Assembly: GCA_030770545.1 (NCBI GenBank)
Contig: CM061091.1
Span: forward strand, 4,905,501-4,969,500
Direction of reading: 5' to 3'
DNA length: 64,000 nucleotides
Source of the DNA: Macropodus opercularis
Taxonomy: Eukaryota; Chordata; Actinopteri; Anabantiformes; Osphronemidae
Under the pieces are notes generated by a model. That model did no database searches and had not been told where the DNA came from. It worked only from the letters and a program-made list of their open reading frames with translations. Below are positions 32,614-44,560 of this stretch, piece by piece (the first letter of the stretch is position 1; each line of letters opens with the position of its first letter). Position numbers and translations under genes: made by a program.

Positions 32614-34125
32614 TTGCATAGAGACGAATGAATGTGAATTGCTCCCCTGCTCCCATTTCAACATCAAAGTAATCAAGGAAAACAAGCTTTTTTAATCGAA
32701 AGTATGCAATTAGAATAAAGTAGAACTGTCCTGGCTGTGCATGCTGCCAGAATGAAGAGATTAAATGCATAAGGAGGAAGCGGGACACAACCGGATATGC
32801 AGCACCTTTCATTTCTGTCCCGCGCCGTTATGCCAGAGACCGACTCGGTCCTGGACACTTCAAGGACAGAGGAAACGGTGGGTCATTACAAACAGCAGAG
32901 GCATGACTTTGTGGCAAAAGCAACTAATGCAAACGTGCTTATGCTACGTACTTACAACTCCGTGACGTCTTCAAACGCGCGACTGTCCTGCACGATCTCA
33001 GGGTTCGTGCTGCACTGCCACATCCTCATCTACGTTACATTTATGTTCAACAACGATCTCCACCGATTTGATCCTGGTGCATAAACGCACTACGGAGCCT
33101 TTCTTCCTCCCTACACACAGAGTGCTATCTATAGGCATACCCCACGCTGTCCTATACTATGTAGTGTCAAAACAATGATAAACATTTGGCCGCTATAGGA
33201 GCTCTGGAGGCCAGCCAAGCTGAATGGGCTGTTTTGTTTCACTGAACAATAGCTCTGCTAAAAGTACTTAACAGCTGTGCTATGCTCCTCGTTCCCCACA
33301 GACCGGCAACAGTAGAACATGCTCGGAAGTGTTGCTTTGTGCAGTTGTTCATTTCTTCGCCCAAGTGAAAGCTACAGTGTAATTACGCTTTAAAGTGTAG
33401 TTTTCACTGTAAGAGAGCAGCAGTCTGTTTTTAACACCAAGTGTTAGACTGATAATTCAGCTTCTAAAATATTTGCTTACAGGGTAGTAACAATAATCTC
33501 TGTGGCAGTTTTTTTTAAGTCCATTTCCTGTGGATAACCAATGTCTGTGTGACAGTTTCATTAGCTGGGAGAACAGTGGTTTTTTTAGGCTCTGGTCCTG
33601 TGCCCTCCAGTATTGTCTTACAACGCAGCCTCTTTTCTCCGAATTGAAAAATACACACCAGCGTACAGCGTTTCCACTTCTCGCGCTTTGTCTTGGTGGA
33701 GCTCGTTCTTTCTGTAACGCAGAATATTCACTCATTTCCAACTTGCAATTCTCACGATGCGTGTAACTCTGCAGTGAGTTTATGATAGGATCACTTCAGG
33801 TACACCCGGCACGAAGGCATCCGCTGTGCACAGGTCAACTCCACTCTCCACAGGAACGGACCTGGCAGCTGACATTTTAGATCGATTTCTCCCTGAAGCC
33901 CTGGGTAATAAACACATGAGGGGGGTCTCAGGTTGGGTGATGTGTGGATGTAATGAGGTTTTGTCACATGACTGACATGTCATGTTTTTGCCTCTTCTTT
34001 TATTCTGATTCAGATGATCGCTATTGAAAGCGTGTCCATCTTCTACCTCACAAGAAGACCATTACTGCGATGGGTTCTGACAGTTAATAACACAACAGCT
34101 TGGCAATTACGGGGGAAAAATACAT

Positions 34126-34740
34126 TGGCGATAACAAGGTAATAGTGGAATAATATCAAGGTAACGGCAGGTAGTAAGTAGGGTGATACCCTAGTAATAA
34201 CCTGCTAAGACGTAGGTAATTACTTTATTATGTCTAGGTAATAAGGAGATCATTCCACCCGTGGAACAAGAAATACTGTTAGTTGCAGTTTGTATTATTA
34301 TTATTATCTATTTTTCTGCGATGAAGCAAAAGGTACATCAATTTGTGTCTTACCTCAACAGCCCCCACGTCATTCTATATCAGGAAGCAGCACTTCAAAA
34401 TAAAAGCTTAGTACAGTTTTATGTTTACGATTTGCTTACGTAGCATTTTACTGTCATGTTGTTGCTTTAATGATATTAGGATTAAATGATTTTTTTTGTA
34501 TTTAGCAGCTCTGCTTCATGTTTATTCCAAACAAACAACTGTGTCATTGGTTTCACCTTCTTATCTGTGTGTTTTTTACACACTATAACCCAGAGATACC
34601 CATTTATCATACCAACCTATTAAATGGTGTTTTTTTATTAGCAGTAATCTTAACTAGACTCTGAAGGCAAATGTACATTATTACATCGTTGCTTCCCTAC
34701 TGTTACCCTATTATTACCCTAAGGTGTTACCCATAATACA
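34126..34740. mobile_element. Possible foldback/MITE-like element with GGTAAT-rich ends
   Basis: The left part (34131-34250) repeats GGTAAT-type words many times (AAGGTAATAG, AAGGTAACGG, TAGTAATAACC, AGGTAATTAC, TAGGTAATAAGG). The right part (34690-34738) reads, on the opposite strand, GGGTAATAATAGGGTAAC, close to the left arm. Imperfect inverted ends about 600 bp apart without a transposase suggest a non-autonomous element. No clean target-site duplication was found. Confidence 0.3.
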
Positions 34741-35399
34741 TTTAAAGTGAAATATCAGTACTTTGGTCTCCACATGAATCCAAACCGTGTCTCTTTGAAG
34801 ACTTTATTTCCAGTTTGATTGGTTAGGTGCCTTTGATTTGTTGTGTTTGCTTCGTGCTTGGGTTCTGGGTTTTTATCTCTGTGGGCACATTTATTTTATG
34901 CTGTGCTTACCGTCAATCACCTGACAGCTACAGGGAAAAATGGAAGCCTCTGCCAAAAAACAATGCCTCAAACAATACCAATAATACTTCAACATGTCAC
35001 CTTACAAATTTGACACTTCCATGTCTCCTTGTTTATGCTGTTTTTGTTTAGGGAGACAGCTGTTAATTTCTTTTCACACGCTGATGGTAAAAATAAATGT
35101 GGCATACGTTGTTAGTCATTATGGGTAATGGAGAACTAGCTACAGACAGCAGCAAACACGATGCGATTCCACCCCTATTGTCTGTCAGCATTGTGTAAGT
35201 GAGGGCGTAGCAAGACGCACAGAAACAGCTGTTCATTACTACACACCACATACTTTGTGTGACTGCAAGTATACATTGTAATACTCAAATACTCACATAT
35301 CCATTTGACATTTATTTACAGTATGAGGTAGTCATGTGTTGAACAGTGTGTGATATTATCTCGTTCTGTCCCCTGTACTGTATAGTACACAAGGCCTCC
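34741..35399. other. Gene-free AT-rich stretch
   Basis: No gene or clear motif. Short open frames at 34827-35051 and 35063-35251 have no supporting features. Confidence 0.5.
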
Positions 35400-35880
35400 C
35401 ACACCCCCTTCCTCATTTAACGAGCGCTTTAACAAGCAGCTACACTACTTGTAATTAATTTGACTCGCTTAATTAGCTTCATGGACGTGTATATTTAAAA
35501 CATCACGTCACCTATTGAGCATGGACGCTTTGTCAGCCCCCATGCTTCCCGTCTTAGCGCTTAACGCGGCCTTAAAACCTAAATTGATCAAACTTGCAGC
35601 ATTGGTGGTCTTTACTCCTACCACCACAGCATCGTCACTGCTTCTGTGATGCTTTTATGCTGTTATATTTGCGTCCTTCGTTTCGCAAGGTAATTGTAAT
35701 ATCACATGAGGAAACACTAACTATAATACTGCAGCTTTACTCTGACCCTGTCTTTAATGTGTGATTGACAAAGCCATTCAGTATTTTGTGCTGAGCGAGC
35801 GTTAATATTGAGCGGCGCTAAGTTGTTCTTGTAGGAACTAATTGAGCTTATCCCAAGAAAAATGTGGATGGAGCCCGGGA
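35400..35880. promoter_or_regulatory. Candidate conserved noncoding block 7 (paired homeodomain sites)
   Basis: Contains TTGTAATTAATTTGAC and CGCTTAATTAGCTTC within 35 bp (35449-35482), then CACCTATTGAGC and a CpG-containing CTTAGCGCTTAACGCGGCC. No protein-like frame. Two spaced TAATTA sites are typical of paired-type homeodomain targets. Confidence 0.35.
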
Positions 35881-36109
35881 GTCACACTCAGCTATTTACT
35901 CAGACACTGTTTTATATCAAAGGTAACATTCACACGCTGTCCAAACCCTGCAATGCTTGCTCATATACAGCACACCACTGAGGATCAGTGAATTTAAAAA
36001 ACGGAGGAATCGTCTTCGGCGATGCAAACACAAGAGCCCGGTCCCGCTCACCCTCTGTATGCAGCAGTCGTTCCTTCTACTCCCAGTGCTGGGAGACCTC
36101 ATTAGCCCA

Positions 36110-36390
36110 GCTTAGGGTACCTTCCTAATGGTTCCTCTCAGTGCTAATAATGCAGGTCGCATAATATTACACACTTCTCTCTGTTCCGTTCATTCAGTTT
36201 TTTATTGTGTAACGAGCCAGGTACCGTGGAATCACTGCTCTAATCACAGTGGTCAACCATGGCCTAGGCTGAGACAGGCAGAGAGCGTTAGCAGGTGAAT
36301 TATTATGGCCACGGATTCAGATGCTCCCTCCATCCGATAAATATTTCATTGCAAAGCGAGGTACATGCAATAACAAATGAGGGTCAAGTA
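36110..36390. promoter_or_regulatory. Candidate conserved noncoding block 8
   Basis: Block with CAGTGCTAATAATGCAGG, GGTGAATTATTATGGCC and GATAAATATTTCATTGC words and no simple repeats. Forkhead-like (ATAAATATT) and homeodomain-like cores sit close together. Confidence 0.3.
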
Positions 36391-36639
36391 ATGTTGGACT
36401 TTCTTGTATGAGTTGTGCTCGGAATGACCTACGTCACCGTGTCAACAACATGTTACTGTTTTGAGTTAAATATTAAACGTACATGAGTATTCACCTATAT
36501 TTAGTTTTAAATATGCAGCCAAATATGTATTCGGTCACTTGTAATGAATGCAGTGGGCAAATGTTAAATATTTCCATCCCAGACTTATGAACAATCGCAC
36601 AGAATACAAAATACATGGCAGACGTTATGAAAGTGTTCA

Positions 36640-37340
36640 AAGAATATTTATGCTGAAAATAACATAGCCAGCTGCCTCCCCAGTCAATTCAGTTCACACT
36701 TTTCATCTTTATTTCAAAAACACATTCAGGATATTTGTTTGAATAAAGCAGAGGCTTTCTCAAATGTGCTGGTTTCAGGACTCTTATTTCTCAGTCTTGC
36801 AAACATTCAGAGGCCAAGGGCCAGCGCTCAGTAGCTTTTCAGCATCTGTTTAGAATATGAAGCATGCTGTTAAATCACATGCAGCCCTCTTTTTAGACTT
36901 TGGGAATTTTGCCTCGGTCATTGTAATGGGCAGCGTTGCATTGCCAAGCAGGCAAGCTGATGTGATTTAGCATAATTTGAATAATGCCATTCATGGAAAT
37001 GTGCAAGGGTGATGAAATTTTAATAGCGCTTGGGATAACACAACTGCTCTTCAATTACAACAGCATTCTCCTAAACTCCGAAACCTCAATCATAACACGG
37101 TTGATTTCATTACTGTACTATCAGTGTTTTTACTGGACTCACTTAATTACTGTGGCTATCGCTATTCTTGCAGTGTAAGAAGAACCTTCAAAGCTTCTTT
37201 CTGTCCTCACTGAGATTCTGTTGTGCAAGCTCATCCTATTTGCTCACACTGGGCACAGACCGAGGCTGTCGGTGATGTTGGCGTCTGCAAAATCGGGCAA
37301 TTATCACAGTTGCAATGGTTGTAATGGTTGAGTTTTCCAT
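36640..37340. promoter_or_regulatory. Candidate conserved noncoding block 9 (large)
   Basis: About 700 bp of even, repeat-free sequence with few stop codons in several frames, an octamer-like CATAATTTGAATAATGCC, CATTGTAATGGGC (SOX-like) and CACTTAATTACTG. No splice signals bracket a frame. Among the best enhancer candidates by eye. Confidence 0.35.
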
Positions 37341-40300
37341 TCAATATGAATACTGCATAGTTCGATTTTAATAATAGAAGACGGATTTATGCTGAAGGGA
37401 GTCAGAACTGCTTCCACAATATGGAATCCAAAAAGCTACCATGTGACTGGAGACGTGTAAAAACTGCTCAGGTGAACAGCTGACCCAAAAAGCTGCCCAA
37501 CACGTTATTTTCAATGACCACTGACCGTGCTTTCAACGCGGCGTTTTCTAGTGAGTGGAATTTACAGAGCTGCCATCGCCAACTAAGTGCCAGCAGGGCA
37601 CTTTCAGCCGAACGGTTTATGGCGTAAAACATTTTCTAGCAGGACTGAGAGAACTTTATCAAGCTGAACCTTATCGAGTGTCAAGACATCGCCCACAGAA
37701 GATAACTGACTTTCTTATTGATGGTAGTGATGTCAGCTGAGAGTCGCGTTTCAATCCAGAGAGGACATCCTATTAGAAACAGAAATGTGCCTTATTGATT
37801 CCTGATCAACGGTTATTTTTGTTTGACTTGTACTGTACAAGCCACTCACACGTTGCCTGAGGGTTTTGGCTGATGCTAGATGTTTGGAATATAGCTCACA
37901 TGTAGTTTGACGCCAATCCTCTGTCCAGTCAGGAGCCACGGGACACAAAGGCGTATTTTTCTCCTCACGTTCACTCGCTTAGAGAGTACAACACCAATTA
38001 GACGCCATTTCCTGACATTCTCCCATCAAAGCTGCAACGTGGATGGTTTATTTTCACATCAAAGCGTTTTCCTTTTGCTTCCTTTACAAATCAACATCTA
38101 CCCCAAGGATGTGTACGTACGTTCTTTTCCTCATTTACTCTCCTAGTTGAAATCTTTTCTGAACACATCCATAATGGAAATGGCAAAGCAGAGCAAAGAC
38201 AGCAAGGAGTGTTTCCAGTAGCACCTCAGAGATATCAAATTGTTCCCTTAATCACACCCTCTCTTCTCCTTTTGTGTATTATTGTTCATTATTCTGACAC
38301 AATGTGAGAGTGCAGGCAGCCTATTATGCTATGAAGAGAGAAATACCACAGTCATGTATTGGGAGAAAGACTTTTAAAAATGTATGATCCATGTACATTA
38401 TGTATAATAATGATTTAAACATAACAATCTTCCGCTCACAGTTTTGTCTGTGTAGTTCTGGTTCATTGGCAGTAATTGATCTCACCTACTGTAGGTTTGG
38501 TCATAACGTAGCAACAAATGTATGATATAAGAGCTGCTGTTTACTGTTCAGCATCACTGTTCCCCGTGTTAAATGGCATTTTAGCATTAACGCTCACTTT
38601 CTATGAGACCAGGGAACTGTGAAGCTCATCCACTTATTCCTCTGCTCGCTTTGATTTGAATGCAAACACGACTTCTTAAGGGATGCAAAAAGCATTTAAT
38701 TGATCTCCCCTTTGCGTGTGTGGACATGTGTATAGACACAGCATGTGTTCATGCTGTGCTTCTTTCAAGGAATGGACGTCCTCACAACAAAGAAAACTGG
38801 AGTCAAACACCTTCTTTGGCTCTAATTTCCTCTATACCTTTAATCCTTTCATTATTTTTATTCTCTTTGAAATCTGAGCTGTCGGATGCAAAAACAACAA
38901 CAACAACAAAAGCTACTGTACCAAAAATATTAGTTTTGCTGTAGCTAAGGACAATGTTTATACCTTGAATAAAGAAAATGCTTTTCAAACTGGTAATCCC
39001 AACTCATACTGCAGAGAATCTGAACAGAAGCAACATGTTTTTGTGATATGATTTTTGTGTGTGTTGTTCAGTTGTGTAGGGAGCATTTTTTCCTCTTTCC
39101 AACACGAACCTCTACTTCCATTCGAATTTTCATATAAAAACTTGACCTTTATGGAAACTGGTTTAAAACTAAGCTTCAACACAAAATATCCATATTCAAA
39201 GCAACCTTAAGGTCATAAACGGATCATGTTTCAGCAGAACTGAGCACTGTGACATTAAGGTAAAACTCCATCTCATGTGGGGCCAGTGTTTATACTAAAG
39301 GATGACAAAGGTTACAGAATGTTGTCCTGTTCTGCTCTGAATGAAAATAAACTGGATTGGTTTTATTATAGTAGCAAAGAATGAATAACAGATGAAAGGG
39401 AACCTCTGACAACAAGTTTGATATTGTATGTAATTAAAAAAATACTACTGCCGATTACTTATAATTTAGTTGTGCTGTATGAGGATAGTGTAGTGGATAA
39501 GAAGAGAACATTTTTTTTTTTTTGTCTGACTGACCTTAATTATTTTTCGTTTATTAGTCGTTATCATCCGCATTGAGATACTTTCTAATTGCGTCATTTT
39601 TCAGCTTCTGACAGTTTGCACCTGTAGGTGTATCTCTACTGTAAGTCTGTCATGATTTAAATGTTTGAATTTTCATTTAAAGGTACAAATGTCTGACTAA
39701 AGTTTAACGTGATTTACTAGAAATCTATGAAGTATCTTACTGTGATATAGAATTTTAATAACGGATCCACCGCGTTCAAACGCTGCTACAGTTTGTGTAC
39801 ATCTTTGATAAATGCAGGCACTTTCCAATTATAGATAAATAACAGATTAAACAAATGAGAATGAGGAAAACTTCTGCTGACGTGTTAAAAATAACAATCA
39901 AGTGGAATTGCGTCTACGTGTCCGTAGTGAAAAGCTGTGTTACGGGGCTGTGTGGTGCACGGTGAAGGGCTTGAGTCTGGCTTAGTGCTGAGAGAAAGTC
40001 CCTCTTGTTAAGTAAAAGGAAGGGTCCCGGGTCCCTCTCTCTGTCTGAATACCAATAGGATGCTGCTGGGTCCTTGAAGAACATCACCAGCAGCAGACGA
40101 GCTCTGCCAATTAGCAGAGCGCTCCTACTTCTCAGCCATGTGTTCACATCTGATTAACAAAACACATTCACTGCATCAGGTCCGGACAAACACAAAACCT
40201 TGGCTGCACTTGGTTTTCTCCTCATATCCTTATTTATGTCACTTAAAAAGGCTTTATTATGATGCTAACTGTGAGACCACTCTGAGACGGGGGTGAAGAA

Positions 40301-41879
40301 AAGCAGCAAAGCAGTTACTGTATTGCTCCTTTGTTTTGTTTCTAAGAGGTCTCTAGCAGAAGGCCTGAACAAAAATCATGCGCTTGGTTTGGCCTTCTTA
40401 AACACTTTCTGAAGAGGGCAGGAACTGAGAATCGACCCGATTTTAATGGCTGCATACCTCTTGGCTTGTCTTGAGTGGCTTGAGTAAAGTGCGTGGTTGA
40501 ATACAAGTCTCTTGTGCTGCCCAAAGGTGTGGCATTGTACCGCTGCTGGTACAGCTGCCTCTCAGAACTTAGGAAACATCACCTGGCAAGCAGGTCAACA
40601 GGGCCCTCATTCTGTCAGAAAGAATTTTAAGTCATTGTCACGTCACCGTGGCAAGTGAACATCTGAAACGTTGCCTTGAACCCACACATAGTCCAGGTAA
40701 TGACATTTCATGCTGTGTAACTGCGTTTGAGTGTGTGTATGAAACATTTTATTTTCCAAACGCTAGTGTTTCTTCAGTGAACTGCATGTGGCTGCTTTGT
40801 CCAGCCTCAAAGATCTACACTAATTGGATTGGCCCAAGACCAGCTGTGTTGCTGGATGTGCTGGATCATTTACCGGTGTCACAACCTCACTGCATTAGTT
40901 GACCCAAACGGAAGTGGAACAGACGTTTAGACAACACTTATGCTTATTAGAATATAAATATATGTTCGTATTACATCTGTTTCTGTGTTCTTAAACTTAA
41001 AAGAACAATTATATGGGTTAAATGGGATCGTTCATTATTAATATTACATCATATGTGCAAAGTGAAAATGTGATCCCTTCCCACCCACATTGTGGGTATT
41101 TTCTCTCCAGATCAGATTGTCTTATTGTTTTTACATCATGTAACATGTTCTCCTGCAATGTACAACTCAGTAGTGGTCATATTACTCTTTAAAATTATAA
41201 TTTAACTTAACAGCTCGTAATATTTTTAGTTGAGGCCTCAGCTGAAATACGCTAAAATGGCTCATGTGCAGGCCTCTGTTCTAGCAGCTAGTCACTGTGC
41301 TAATTATTTAAAACTTCCCATGAACCAGGCACATTATAAAATTGTTAACCCTTCGTTTAAACCTTGATGGAACAGTCCCAGCATTAGTTTAATGGATTTC
41401 CACTTGGCTCTGACTGTGCGCTGCTGCAGTGCGAGGCTTTCTCGGCGTAGCTGCTGTACATGTTTGTACTGTACGTGCTTCCTTTGTCTGCTCAGGCTTC
41501 TTCACATCTTCTTTGCCACAGGAAATCAATTCACAGGCCATTTAGCTGTGGTCATAATTATCCATTTGTGTGGAAGTGAGAGATGATGCTGTGGGAGGGG
41601 AGCACTCAATGACAGTCTTGTAGTTCATAAAGAGCAATTAGCCCAATCTGGCTTAGCTAATTAAAGAAGACAAACGATGACAAGGGGCAGAAAACAAGAA
41701 TCATTCTGTACAGTACAACTGCATTCGACTTCTACTGTAGAGGAGTAAGATGTGTCTGTGTTTATATAGTTCAGGAAGCTGATTTTACCTAACGTGTGAT
41801 TTCCTGACAGATATGTTTACTTATATGCTTGTGTGCGATTACGTGAGGATACACACGCAGGACGATGATGAAAACCTAT
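37341..41879. other. Gene-free stretch
   Basis: No gene recognised. Contains an AAC triplet repeat (about 38892-38911) and a T run (39511-39523). Short open frames have no family likeness. Confidence 0.5.
38892..38911. repeat. (AAC)n triplet repeat
   Basis: Five to six AAC units. Confidence 0.85.
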
Positions 41880-42360
41880 CGTCACAAAACGAGCTCTTCG
41901 GCTCTCTTGACCTTGTTTTGGATTATAAGGAGCTCCGTCTGCATTGCACTAATCTGATGAAATGTGTTTAATATTGTTTGTACACTTTTCAAAGGCAGCG
42001 GCTTTATTGCGGGCGAAGCCGGCAGAAGGCATGGCATAAGAGTGCTGACAGGAATATTAAGCGAGGTAGCCTGAGCAATATAGAATATAAATGAGGTTAT
42101 TTTACACTGCAGAGCTCCGCAAACCGACGAACGGACTTCTCTCTTTGTAATAAATCATTCCCATTCAGACAGCCTCTACTCTTAGGGCATTGTTTAATAC
42201 TATCTGCAATAGAGGGCTGAAAAATTGGTTTACAGTGCAAAAAAAGGTGCTGTGGTTGGAATGCATGATATGGTGATGAAAGATAGAATATAGTTGACTT
42301 ATTGATGATAATGAACTTGCAGACAGAAGAACACTGCATGGAAGGTGTCATGTGGGACTA
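41880..42360. promoter_or_regulatory. Candidate conserved noncoding block 10
   Basis: Contains GGATTATAAGGAGC (bicoid/OTX-like GGATTA), CACTAATCTGATG, CTTTATTGCGGGCGAAGCC and TTTGTAATAAATCATTCC. Repeat-free; no coding exon. Confidence 0.3.
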
Positions 42361-43929
42361 ATATTAAGAGGGGCAGCTGGAGAGAAATCCCAAGTAAGCA
42401 GTAAATGTAGCAGAGTAAGATTTTCTGAAATAGCATTTTAGTCCCTCCCCACCCCTTTCAATAGAACATAAAAATGCAATTTACGTCTACTCCCAGCCCA
42501 AAATGCTGCTTGTGCCACAGTGAGATAAATATTTTGTCAGAGATGCTGAGGGCTAAAGATGAAGTGACAATTACTCCCCTCAAGAAACACTGTTTGCTTC
42601 TTTGTTGTCGTGGATATTGTGACATAAACAACCTAGCGTTCTTTGATGTGCAGATACAAAGGGACCGCTGTTGTGCGATATACTTTAGCTTTTACATAAA
42701 GCGTCCTGGTGATTTTTACTCTGATCGAGAGCTGTGAGTAAAACCTTTGTGCGGCTTGTCTACAGTCAGATTTAAGATCAACAGCGAAGGAAATGCAACA
42801 GGAGGAAGAAAACCGAGTTTTTGCTTTGCTGCCTGCACGCGTCAGAACGCTGAGAACTCAGTGACACGGAGAATTATAATCACATCAGACGCGTTGCCAA
42901 AATGAGCGCAACATGACAGAGCTTGTTGTGAGACAGCTACTGAGCAAAAAGGTGTGAATGCTCCAAAAGGTGAATTCAAGAGCAGAACTCACCCTTATCG
43001 CGTCAAACTTATGTGACAGTGGTTTGATAAACAGCATCATCCCAGTTTCTCAGGTGGTTGTCCTGTGATTATCTGAACATGCAGAGACAAACAGGCAGCA
43101 GCAGATAATATACGAATATACTGTATGTCCAATCCTGAACCTGGAGGATATTGTGTCTTCTTTGAATATAATATACACAAGGTGCTTTCTCCTGCTGCTT
43201 TTTGACTGACAGAGGTGTGTAAAGCAATCAGTGCAGAGTGTGATACTGGTAATATTTTAGAAGATGAGATTCACACCATTCTGTAGTGGGAAATGAAAGC
43301 TGGCTTCAAGCTTCTCCTTTGAATTGGAGCCAGAATCATTAGGATTTACAAAACTCAGGTATCGGGGTTTGGTGGGTCATTATTCTCCTGTTCTTGCCTC
43401 CTCCCGTATCTCCTCGTGCACAGCACTGCCCTCCAACACCTCCGTGTTCAGAGATAGGAAGGCGCTGCAGCCCTCTCTGAACAGATACACAATCAGCATA
43501 CTCCCTTAAACTACAGTGCCACTGTACATGCTCTGTGGATGAAATATGACTGTGCACAAATGTTTGTGATCCACTATAAACATGACCGCTATTACAGTTT
43601 CACAGGGCCTAAAACAAGACAATGGAGGAACAACAAACAAGCAAATTACTCTTAATTGTGTGTTTTTCTGTGGAATGTGGATTTTCAGCTCATTAGAAGG
43701 GATGAGTAGAATCAAGGTGAGCTGAGGAGGAGAAAACCTGGTATTTACTTTTAAAGTCTGATCCTTATAGTTCATAAAAGAATATCTCATTTATCGTATC
43801 ATCTAAAAATGAAGAAAATTCAACATGGCTGCTACTGGTCGTGAACGGCAATGACCAACGGCACAACATCCTTAAGCTATGAGTAAAACGTGCTTGTGGC
43901 AGTTTCATGGCATCCATTTATGAATAGGA
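42361..43929. other. Gene-free stretch
   Basis: No supported feature. Open frames of up to 94 codons on either strand lack splice sites and family likeness. Confidence 0.5.
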
Positions 43930-44560
43930 AATGTCAGCTTGGATGGACCGTATGAAAACTATGAAGCCTTGCGATGTGCTGCAGGAAAACGACTTTTGAG
44001 TCTTCTCGGCGTTGCTGTATCTGTGACGTTGAATTTAAAAGTAAACATCAGTGCAATGAAAAAATAAAAGAGCAGTTACGAGATAGGACTGTGAAATCTG
44101 ATTCCCCAACATATGAACCATTAAACAACTTTAAAGTGTCCAATTTCACTCGGTTTAAAATTCTCTTATAATCAATATCAAATTGCTTCATTTCTCATGA
44201 CTCGCAAAGCTTTGGTAAAATATGTGGCTATATCTCTTGCTATGGGAGTAAAACCCCTAATTTAGTCTGCAATAAAACCAAGGGGCTTAGAGAAACTGAT
44301 TCTTTCCAGAACATTAATCATACATTTTTTATGGATATCAAATATTTAATACAGTAGAATGTACAACTTGTATTACTATGGGTTTCTCCAAATCGATCAT
44401 GCAGAGGAAAATCCATAATTAAAATTATGCTAGCAGGGGCAAATCATTAAGATTTCTATTCGCCTTCATGCTTTAGGAAAATGAAATATACACCCTGCCA
44501 GTGATGTATGGGCTATTAGAGGCAGAAATAAATTATTACTGTCTCTTGTAAAAATGGGTG
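43930..44560. promoter_or_regulatory. Candidate conserved noncoding block 11
   Basis: AT-rich but complex: CAATAAAACCAAGGGGC, TTAATCATACATTTTTTATGG, CCATAATTAAAATTATGC (an inverted pair of ATAATT sites, about 44411-44429) and GAAATAAATTATTACTG. The pattern is enhancer-like; unproven. Confidence 0.3.

Larger units (their letters stand above)
27331..34125. other. Gene-free stretch with microsatellite and homopolymer
   Basis: No coding exon recognised. Holds a CA/CT repeat (28649-28692), a ten-G run near 30250-30260, a CTCF-like site at 32442-32455 and a 25-G run at 32589-32613. Enhancer-like patches are seen near 28410-28610 and 30500-30660 (TTATGCATCAGCC, GCCATTATAAAGG) but are less striking than the listed blocks. 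Confidence 0.5.

Noticed and set aside
32324..32812. 162-codon - strand frame with a proline run
   Set aside because: The proline run is the poly-G homopolymer read on the other strand; no splice or family evidence.
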